From assembly GCA_017430965.1 (NCBI GenBank), contig JAFRLX010000135.1:1-48328 (forward strand): DNA of 48,328 nt, given 5' to 3'. Numbering within the stretch: position 1 is the stretch's first letter; each line of letters opens with the position of its first letter. The translations under genes were made by a program, and so were the position numbers. This DNA is from Clostridia bacterium. Lineage in GTDB: Bacteria > Bacillota > Clostridia > Oscillospirales > Acutalibacteraceae. A model generated the notes under the pieces. It made no database searches. It was not told the origin of the DNA and saw only the letters and a program-made list of their open reading frames with translations. This document shows positions 24,753 through 31,087 of the stretch, one piece after another.

Positions 24753-26917
24753 CAACAGAGCATCCCTCCGCTATTTTCATCACCGTTCATCACAACAGCA
24801 TACACTAATCCTGCCGCTCCCTGCATCAGAGAGAAAGATTGATCACAGGTCTGCAGAGGATGCAGCAGTTTGTAACTGCCGTTTTCCACGCGCGCCTGCA
24901 AACACTCAGCCAAAGCGTCGTTGGTAATCCCCAAAGCCGAACAAGCGGCAAGCCTTGCCGCATTTCCGCAACAAAGGCAATCTTTTTTTGCAGTGAATTC
25001 GCCCAACAGGTTTTCCTTTGCTTTGGCGATATCTTCCCGACAAATTGCTTCAATTTCAGGATGTTCGGTATAAGAGAGCAAGCTCTTTCGGCACATGGCA
25101 ATGCCCGGCGCACCGGAACACCAGCCATGCATAAACGCGCCGCTTTCCCGCGTGCGCAAATCGCACCAATTTTGTGCAGCTGTATCATAATAACGATTCT
25201 CAAATCGAAGCAGTTCCAATATTTTACCATCAAATGCATTGGTTTGTAAAGTCTTTTGCGCCGCTGCTATACCCAAAGCAATGCCGGCAGCACCATGTGC
25301 CGCCCCGGTCAGGTCCGGCTGCACTGCGCAAAGTGCGGGTAAAATTGCCTGCGCAAGGGGGCGCGCTACTGCAGCGGATAATGCCGGAAGCGCCAATGCC
25401 AAGCCGCTCACACCGCCGAGCAGTTCCGCCGGCGCAGAAGCAAGTGTTTGCAGTGAGATTTTGGAAGCGAGCAAATTTGCATCATCCAAAAATAGCCTAT
25501 CTCCGGTTAAAGTAAAGAGATGTTTGAGCGCAGCGAGAATGCCGCCTGCGCCGTTTTGTAAAGAAATATCGAACACCTGCTGTTGACTTGTAATAAATGC
25601 ATGTAACGGCTCGTAACGCTGTTTTAAAACCTTCCTGTACTCCGGCTCACGCGTGCGGTAATACAGCGCCGCATAGGCACACAAAATGCCTGCCAAGCCT
25701 TCGTATAATCCATAGCCTGCACTTTGCAGACAAGGAGCCCCTTTTGGCGGCACATATAATTGCATAAACGAGCTTGAAAGCGAAGAAATAAAACCGCTTT
25801 CCAGCCACTCGAAAGCGACTCTGTGGAAGGTTTTTTTGCTCTGTATTTTTTTGCAGTCGTCGGTGTCACAAAACGGGCGCGCTGCTGCAAGAGAAAGTGA
25901 AATAATGCGCTTTTGTGCACACAAATCATCTTCACTCAAAGCTTCCAAACGCTCGGCAATCGTGCAGGCAGGCGTTTGAGAAAAAAAGTGTTGCACAACC
26001 GCTTCTTTCCCACAGTAGAGATTGTCTGAATCATATGCCAATGCAAAGTAAGGAATATCTCCTTTTACAAGGGCTGCCAGTTCTTTTTCTGTCGCCGCCC
26101 GCATTTGTTCCACTCGGTTTTCTCTGACATCACTACGCAAGCCTGCTTCCAGCAAGGTGCGCAGTGCTTCATCCCGCTTCTGTTCATCGAATAAAGCAGC
26201 TGTGCGCAAAAAAGCGGCATACACCTTTGTGGGGCGCAATAAAACCCTGTAGTGAGTTCCCGCAAAACAGCTCAGCGCTTTTTGCATCACTTCCCGCTGA
26301 AGCATCGCAAAGGTATAAGCAGCCTCAAAGCCCTCTGACACCTCCGCCTCATAGTCATACATAAACGCCGGCAGACCACCGTAAAACAACATATTTTGCT
26401 GCGGCGGCTGACTGAGTAAACCCGCAAACAGTTCGGCTTTATCAGCCTCAATTCTCCAAACCGGCAATAAGTGGGAATGTAATACGCTATCACTTAAAGA
26501 GCGGTAGCGGCTGGGCTGTGTTTTGCCGCCTATCATGGTTTCACAGTCCACCAAAACCGGCTTATCACGCACGGCAATCAAGTTTTCACAGTGTAAATCC
26601 GAGCTGCCCAAAAGGTAGGCAAGAAAAATCAGTGCGCCACTCGTGCGAAAGAAATGCCGCACATCCTCTTTGCTTTGTGCCGGTTGCGCCTGCACAAAAG
26701 CAGCGCGAAAGCCCTCTTCGGTGACTTCAAGCACATGCTCACAAGCGGGTACAAAAGGAAAGCCTTCTTTCTTTAAGTAAGAAAGGAAAGCTTCCATCGC
26801 TAATTGCGCGCACGCACTGCGCGGCTTGAAAAGATATTTTGTTGTACCGGTCTCCACGAGCGTTACCCGCTTACCATTATGGGCATCGCCCAATGGGGTC
26901 TGTTTGCTCTTCTCCAC
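24752..26917 (-). CDS. lanM: LanM-like class II lanthionine synthetase lacking the usual N-terminal region
   Basis: Dehydrates Ser/Thr through phosphorylation and elimination and joins the products to Cys, making (methyl)lanthionine rings. The 721-residue protein is short; LanMs are usually 900-1100. It starts almost at the kinase-like core: GDAHNG (10-15), Lys31, DLHCEN (107-112), Asp124, and Arg224/Thr230 in RVLLRPT match the residues known to be needed in CylM. The C-terminal cyclase has His540, Cys599 in WCSG, and Cys648-Cys649-Gly650 as the zinc site; the third ligand is Cys rather than His, as in ProcM-like enzymes. About 200-250 residues that normally precede GDxH are missing and no separate gene for them is seen. 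It overlaps the radical SAM gene by 41 bases. Confidence 0.88.
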   Translation of the reverse strand: MEKSKQTPLGDAHNGKRVTLVETGTTKYLFKPRSACAQLAMEAFLSYLKKEGFPFVPACEHVLEVTEEGFRAAFVQAQPAQSKEDVRHFFRTSGALIFLAYLLGSSDLHCENLIAVRDKPVLVDCETMIGGKTQPSRYRSLSDSVLHSHLLPVWRIEADKAELFAGLLSQPPQQNMLFYGGLPAFMYDYEAEVSEGFEAAYTFAMLQREVMQKALSCFAGTHYRVLLRPTKVYAAFLRTAALFDEQKRDEALRTLLEAGLRSDVRENRVEQMRAATEKELAALVKGDIPYFALAYDSDNLYCGKEAVVQHFFSQTPACTIAERLEALSEDDLCAQKRIISLSLAAARPFCDTDDCKKIQSKKTFHRVAFEWLESGFISSLSSSFMQLYVPPKGAPCLQSAGYGLYEGLAGILCAYAALYYRTREPEYRKVLKQRYEPLHAFITSQQQVFDISLQNGAGGILAALKHLFTLTGDRLFLDDANLLASKISLQTLASAPAELLGGVSGLALALPALSAAVARPLAQAILPALCAVQPDLTGAAHGAAGIALGIAAAQKTLQTNAFDGKILELLRFENRYYDTAAQNWCDLRTRESGAFMHGWCSGAPGIAMCRKSLLSYTEHPEIEAICREDIAKAKENLLGEFTAKKDCLCCGNAARLAACSALGITNDALAECLQARVENGSYKLLHPLQTCDQSFSLMQGAAGLVYAVVMNGDENSGGMLC

Positions 26918-28109
26918 CGTTATTCCACCTGTTTAATGATTCTATCTTCCCTTCCGCTTTCAGCTGCTCATATTTCGCAAGCATTGTCTCTGCCTGCTGC
27001 GGGAACAGCTTTTTGAAGCAGAAGCGAGGCGATACTCTGTTGAATTCTCCCATATCGCCGTAGTGCATTGCCGCACAGCGGCGGCACTTCGGTTGAAAAA
27101 TGCAGCTTTCGCATTCTTCCAAAAGCGGGACACTGTCTGCCCACTCAACAATTTTTTTCCACGCACTCTCAAAACCGATTTTGCGCGGGTCGTACTGCGG
27201 AAAATCAAAATTAGCACACGGCTTCATCTTCCCGAGCCAGTTAACTGTATAGGTGCACCTGCCGGCGTTGCATTGCAAGCCGCCCTCTTCTGCCGGAATC
27301 GGCTCGAAAAAAGAAGAAAAATAGCTTTCTTCAAAAGCTTCAAAGCTTTTGCCGCGCAGTATACTTAAATGCTGATGTTCGAGCTTTAAGTAGTCATAAT
27401 AATCCACCAATTCATTTTGGAGCGTATCGGCGGTGCACTTATCCTTATGAATCAGCGCATTGGTAGGAATTACTTCCATTTTTTGCTCCCTGCCAAATGC
27501 CAAAACCGCTTCCATATCCGCAAAGTTTTCTTTACCTGCCGTGTAGTTCAGAATCAGATGAATACCCAGCGCTTTGAGCGTTTGAATGTTTTGAATGACT
27601 TTTTCAAAAGCAGCCCCGTTGCCGCAAGTGTCGGCATATGCCTTTTCGCTCATCCCATACAGTGTAATGAAAATTTTGGAAGGCGGACATCTGCGGAACA
27701 AATCCAACATTTCCTCCGTAATATTCGAACCGTTGGATATCATACACACCTGCATCCCGCAGTTGTAGGCATACTCGTAAATATCAATAAAGTCGGGGTG
27801 AATGGTGCATTCACCGCCGGTAAATGTCATGCTGCTTGCCCCTAAAGAGCGCGCTCCGTCAATTTGCTCTTTCCAGTCGGCAAAGCGCATAATGTGATTG
27901 CCGCTTTGCTCAACCTCTTGCGCAGTCATCCGCACATAGCAAAATTTACAGCTAAAATTGCATAACGGCAACAGCTCAAACTGAACGGAAAGCGGTATGC
28001 GCTTTTGAATCGACTTGCGCACCAACACATCACCGTAAAGCTGTTGCATATTGACTTTTTCTTTTCCCTGAGCTTGGGAAAGCAAATCATAAAGAGAGAT
28101 TTTACTCAT
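26877..28109 (-). CDS. Radical SAM/SPASM peptide-modifying enzyme
   Basis: Binds a [4Fe-4S] cluster and S-adenosylmethionine to start radical chemistry on a peptide. From the ATG at 28109 the protein has 410 residues with the CX3CX2C motif CNFSCKFC (Cys50, Cys54, Cys57), a GGE motif (TFTGGECTIH), and a C-terminal SPASM region rich in Cys (CNAGRC, CESCIFQPKCRRC and a final FC) that would carry additional clusters. Family members make thioether, C-C or epimer changes in RiPPs. Directly preceded by the PqqD-like gene, which should deliver the substrate. A TTG codon at 28130 is an alternative start; 28109 is chosen as it lies 4 bases after the PqqD stop. The product chemistry cannot be told from sequence. 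Confidence 0.88.
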   Translation of the reverse strand: MSKISLYDLLSQAQGKEKVNMQQLYGDVLVRKSIQKRIPLSVQFELLPLCNFSCKFCYVRMTAQEVEQSGNHIMRFADWKEQIDGARSLGASSMTFTGGECTIHPDFIDIYEYAYNCGMQVCMISNGSNITEEMLDLFRRCPPSKIFITLYGMSEKAYADTCGNGAAFEKVIQNIQTLKALGIHLILNYTAGKENFADMEAVLAFGREQKMEVIPTNALIHKDKCTADTLQNELVDYYDYLKLEHQHLSILRGKSFEAFEESYFSSFFEPIPAEEGGLQCNAGRCTYTVNWLGKMKPCANFDFPQYDPRKIGFESAWKKIVEWADSVPLLEECESCIFQPKCRRCAAMHYGDMGEFNRVSPRFCFKKLFPQQAETMLAKYEQLKAEGKIESLNRWNNGGEEQTDPIGRCP

Positions 28110-28113
28110 AATA

Positions 28114-28392
28114 CTATTCGGCAGTATCAAGCATGCCGTTTTCTTCCATTTTATTTAAGAAAGCCCGCGTATCTTCAGCGGCTGTCGATTCCTCAATCGC
28201 ATAGCGCTCTTTCAAAGCCGCGGCAAGTACTTCCGGGGTGTTATACTCCTTTAAATAATTCCACAAAAATGCACCGGATTCATTAAATACCACCGTCGCA
28301 TTAAAATCCAACGCCTGACTGCCGCGCGGAATGACTATATATTCATCGGCAATTTGCTTCATTTCAAAGCAATCTTTCACTTTATACTTCAT
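28114..28392 (-). CDS. PqqD-like RiPP recognition element protein
   Basis: A 92-residue PqqD-fold protein: N-terminal winged-helix beta strands followed by three helices that bind a leader peptide and hold it for a modifying enzyme. The sequence ALDFNATVVFNESGAFLWNYL matches the conserved centre of the family. Its ATG overlaps the stop of the kinase-like gene (ATGA). In lasso peptide systems such proteins read a Tyr-x-x-Pro motif, and the 69-residue precursor here starts with Tyr-Gln-Lys-Pro, which makes that peptide the likely client. Shared use by the radical SAM enzyme and LanM is an inference. Confidence 0.87.
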   Translation of the reverse strand: MKYKVKDCFEMKQIADEYIVIPRGSQALDFNATVVFNESGAFLWNYLKEYNTPEVLAAALKERYAIEESTAAEDTRAFLNKMEENGMLDTAE

Positions 28393-29237
28393 ACCTTTTC
28401 CTTTGCTTGTTGATAGCTTTCGTTACCATATAGTGTTTCAAAAAGCAGTTTGACCGCCGCCTCACTGACATCGCAATGCAATTCATATACCGGAATTTGC
28501 TTTGCCACTTTTTGAATCGCGGCAATGTAATCCGCCTCCACCTCAGGGGTAAGCGGGTAGACGTAATTATGTAAATAAATGTGCCCGAAGGCTTCCGCCG
28601 CGTTCAGCCGCACTACTTTATTCTCTTTTGCCTGCTTGACATACACAATCGCTTTTAGCGGGTGGTATTCATTTAAAAACAGCGCTTCCTTGCCGCTCCA
28701 AGGGCAGCCGTGGGCAAAAATAGTGCCGTTTTGCTCAATCACACAGGGTTTATCATAATTGAGTATGGAGCAGTTTAAATATTCTTTCCACAAATTCGCC
28801 TGGGTGCTCTTACCGGCACCGGATAGTCCGCAAAATAAAACAGCATCATTTTTGTACACGGCAGCAGCGGAATGAATCATAAAATTACCCGTGGTTACCA
28901 AGCGGTACATATATGCCTGCATAGCAAGGTAGGATGCTTCATAGGAACCATCCTCACGCAGCATATCTGCAAGGTACAGGGTTGCCGCCGAAAAATCAAG
29001 GCTTAAGCACAAATAGCAGTTACAAAAACGGAACCAATACCCTTGTGCAGTCGGTGCGAAAAAAGTGTAGTCCCCCACCTGCTTTTGTATGCTTAATCCG
29101 GCAACTGTTTGCGCTTGCAAACGCTCTATAGTTAGCGAAAAAGAGGGCAGCTTGCCACCTTCTTCTTTGAAGCGTGCAAACTGCCCCTCAATTTTACTTT
29201 TTAGTGCAAAATCTTTTGTGTAGTTAATTGAAAACAT
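28389..29237 (-). CDS. HprK-like P-loop kinase of RiPP clusters
   Basis: A 282-residue protein with a single Walker A motif GLSGAGKST (about residues 137-145) in an HPr-kinase-like C-terminal domain; the NYDKP segment after it resembles the NDDK-type loop of HprK. The N-terminal half has no motif I recognise. Relatives near lasso peptide and PqqD clusters phosphorylate Ser residues of precursors. It begins 6 bases after the precursor stop; ATG at 29237 is chosen, with an in-frame TTG at 29243 as the alternative. It is not the housekeeping HprK, which is encoded at 10276-11214. Its target here is unknown. Confidence 0.8.
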   Translation of the reverse strand: MFSINYTKDFALKSKIEGQFARFKEEGGKLPSFSLTIERLQAQTVAGLSIQKQVGDYTFFAPTAQGYWFRFCNCYLCLSLDFSAATLYLADMLREDGSYEASYLAMQAYMYRLVTTGNFMIHSAAAVYKNDAVLFCGLSGAGKSTQANLWKEYLNCSILNYDKPCVIEQNGTIFAHGCPWSGKEALFLNEYHPLKAIVYVKQAKENKVVRLNAAEAFGHIYLHNYVYPLTPEVEADYIAAIQKVAKQIPVYELHCDVSEAAVKLLFETLYGNESYQQAKEKV

Positions 29238-29243
29238 CTGCAA

Positions 29244-29453
29244 TTAATAGGACATATTACCTACAAAGCATTGATAATCCGATTCGCCGGATGCGTAGCT
29301 GACAATATTATCCACTTCACACTTGCCGGTAGGAACAACAGTCTCATTGTTTGTATAAACAGACATGCTGTTTCTATAGCAACCGGAAGTATAAGCAGCG
29401 AAATTCTCTTTGATGTCTAAATCAACTTTCACAAAATCAGGTTTCTGATACAT
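29244..29453 (-). CDS. RiPP precursor peptide with Tyr-x-x-Pro leader and three Cys
   Basis: Encodes 69 residues. The leader begins MYQKPDFVKVDL, with the Tyr2-x-x-Pro5 pattern recognised by PqqD-like proteins. The second part is rich in Ser/Thr and carries three Cys (25, 45, 62), each preceded by Ser or Thr residues, so LanM could form up to three thioether rings; many Tyr and Asn residues are also present for other chemistry. There is no double-glycine site. The ATG at 29453 has AGGAGG 9 bases upstream; an in-frame GTG at 29462 overlaps that site and is rejected. It is followed closely by kinase, PqqD, radical SAM and LanM genes. The assignment rests on size, position and motif. Confidence 0.78.
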   Translation of the reverse strand: MYQKPDFVKVDLDIKENFAAYTSGCYRNSMSVYTNNETVVPTGKCEVDNIVSYASGESDYQCFVGNMSY

Positions 29454-29495
29454 TGGAATCACCCTCCTGTTATTTAAAACAATCTTTAAAACTTA

Positions 29496-29687
29496 TTAGT
29501 CAAGTGCACAAGGTTGGTTTTGTGCTCTTGCCATAACAGAAGCTAATTGAGCTGCGATTCTTTCATCATCAGTCATCTTTTCCCATTCTTCATAAGAATA
29601 TCTGCCGCCTGCGATAGCATCGAGCATATCTTCTGTAAGTTCTACGCCGTTTTCTTCTGCCACTTTTTTCATTTCGTCGAGTACCAT
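29496..29687 (-). CDS. Second precursor-like peptide with double-glycine leader
   Basis: Encodes 63 residues. The N-terminal part ends in ELTEDMLDAIAGG (Gly27-Gly28), a typical double-glycine leader of NHLP/Nif11-like type, which the C39 peptidase of the neighbouring exporter should cleave. The remaining 35 residues start RYSYEEWEKM, are acidic and helical in character, and hold only one Cys (Cys60), one Thr and two Ser. That is an odd core for a lanthipeptide. AGGGGG stands about 9 bases ahead of the ATG. It is the first gene after the 29726-29754 promoter, which suggests high expression. It may be a product, a carrier or an inactive partner of the 69-residue peptide. Confidence 0.72.
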   Translation of the reverse strand: MVLDEMKKVAEENGVELTEDMLDAIAGGRYSYEEWEKMTDDERIAAQLASVMARAQNQPCALD

Positions 29688-29725
29688 AATAGTAGCCCCC
29701 TTAGATTAAAAATTATTACATCTTA

Positions 29726-29754
29726 ATTATAACACCTAACATCTGTAAAGTCAA
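29726..29754 (-). promoter_or_regulatory. Promoter of the precursor/modification operon
   Basis: Minus-strand TTGACT (29749-29754) and TATAAT (29726-29731), spacer 17; start expected near 29719, about 30 bases before the first precursor codon. Confidence 0.8.
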
Positions 29755-29757
29755 CAA

Positions 29758-29807
29758 ACATTTTAATATGTTAACAAATTACACATTTTAATATGTTAAC
29801 AAATTAT
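29758..29807 (-). promoter_or_regulatory. Two tandem 25-bp direct repeats upstream of the precursor promoter
   Basis: 29758-29782 and 29783-29807 are identical except for the last base. Each contains TTAATATGTTAAC. They abut the -35 box, the usual place for an activator that binds direct repeats. No regulator gene is found in the cluster. Confidence 0.75.
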
Positions 29808-29814
29808 TTAAGTA

Positions 29815-31077
29815 TTACATCATATGAAACTGCTCAAACAGCTCAATCTTTTTTTGCGCCGGTGCAGAAAGCGCCTGTTTCTCTTTGACTTTTCTGCGAG
29901 AAATGTGTCTATTGGAAAACAAAAAAGCAAAACCTCTTGTCAGCAGGCGGTGCAGCCAGCAAAACGGATATAGCCATTTTTTTTGCAGCAAAATCGGATA
30001 TTTCCTGCTTAAAACAGCCGCAGAGGGAAACAGACCGCCAAGAAAATCTATCTTTTGCCCGGTATTGATATTTGCCAAATCCTCTTGGCTGTTTTCTTTT
30101 TTGGCAACACTGTAGTAATAAAACATCCAGGCGCTTTGAACATCCTGTTCTTTCTTTTGTCCCATAGCGCCACTTTCAACCATATTTTCCAGCAATGCGT
30201 CCATATCCGCTGCATTTTCGACAGGCTCAAGCGGAAAATCTTCTTTTTCAAAGCCGCCGTATTTGACCATAATGCCGAACACGGTCTGCATGAAATAGCA
30301 ATAATTTCCTCTCTGCAAGCATTCTTTATATTGCACCGCATCGACCGCTGCAAGGGTATTTTTGGCAAAGAGCGCAATATCAAACATCATCTTCATGCTG
30401 ATACCGCTGTACAAAAAATGCTTGATAAAATGAAATGTCAAATACAGCAGTGCATTGGTGCTTTCCATCGCTTGAAAAGTGCCACCAAACAAAGAAATCC
30501 TCTGCACATTTTCAAAAGCGCTTTCATTTAGCTGCTGTGCCGAAAACAATCTGCAAAAACGCTCGGAAATCAAGTGCACATGCAATTCCACAACACCTAA
30601 ATGCGGGTGACTTCCCACCGCGTGGATAGAATACTCTGATCTTGCTTGCATTTGGAACCCGTGCTCTTGCAAGAATTCAAATGCCTCTTGCTCCTGCTGC
30701 GGGCGCACCAGCAAATCCATATCATTTGCCACGCGGCACTCGGGGTTATGGTAGAATCTCGCGACATCAAGACCTTTCATCACGAGCAGTTCCAGCCCCT
30801 GTTTTTCGGCTTTTGCAAGCAAATCCAGCCATCCCTCTGCCCTGCGCATATTTTGTATGGCATTTCCGCGCAGTTGAGCAATCAGCGGCTGTAAATACGA
30901 TGCGGGACAGATTGTTTCTTCCTTTTTCAAAGCCAGAGTGAGCAGAGAGTCGACATTTTGCTCATATGCCAAATGCAGCAGGGTTTGCCAATCCAAATCC
31001 TGTGAAGGCGGCAGTGGGGTTTCTCCGCAGGCGCCGCAGCGTGTTAAGTATATGAAATACTCCCATTCAAACTTCAT
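29815..31077 (-). CDS. Nucleotidyltransferase-like protein of RiPP clusters
   Basis: A 420-residue protein of the uncharacterised nucleotidyltransferase family (NTP_transf_5-like). The active-site region reads LLVMKGLDVARFYHNPECR followed by NDMDLLV, the Lys-Gly and Asp-x-Asp pattern of the superfamily. The C-terminal 200 residues are helical and end in basic sequence. Such genes often occur with PqqD and HprK-like kinase genes in RiPP clusters, but their reaction is not settled; nucleotidylation of a peptide is one idea. Ribosome binding site GGAAGG about 6 bases before the ATG. Last gene of the export operon, 10 bases after the second ABC gene, directly upstream of the repeats that precede the precursor promoter. 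Confidence 0.75.
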   Translation of the reverse strand: MKFEWEYFIYLTRCGACGETPLPPSQDLDWQTLLHLAYEQNVDSLLTLALKKEETICPASYLQPLIAQLRGNAIQNMRRAEGWLDLLAKAEKQGLELLVMKGLDVARFYHNPECRVANDMDLLVRPQQEQEAFEFLQEHGFQMQARSEYSIHAVGSHPHLGVVELHVHLISERFCRLFSAQQLNESAFENVQRISLFGGTFQAMESTNALLYLTFHFIKHFLYSGISMKMMFDIALFAKNTLAAVDAVQYKECLQRGNYCYFMQTVFGIMVKYGGFEKEDFPLEPVENAADMDALLENMVESGAMGQKKEQDVQSAWMFYYYSVAKKENSQEDLANINTGQKIDFLGGLFPSAAVLSRKYPILLQKKWLYPFCWLHRLLTRGFAFLFSNRHISRRKVKEKQALSAPAQKKIELFEQFHMM

Positions 31078-31087
31078 GGCGCCTTCC

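Noticed and set aside
29454-29462. GTG start for the 69-residue precursor
   Set aside because: It directly abuts the AGGAGG site; the ATG at 29453 has proper spacing.
29758-29807. CRISPR-like array
   Set aside because: Only two units with no spacer between them and no cas genes.
29815-31077. The 420-residue protein as the missing LanM N-terminal domain
   Set aside because: It has the Lys-Gly and Asp-x-Asp pattern of nucleotidyltransferases and lacks LanM-like sequence.
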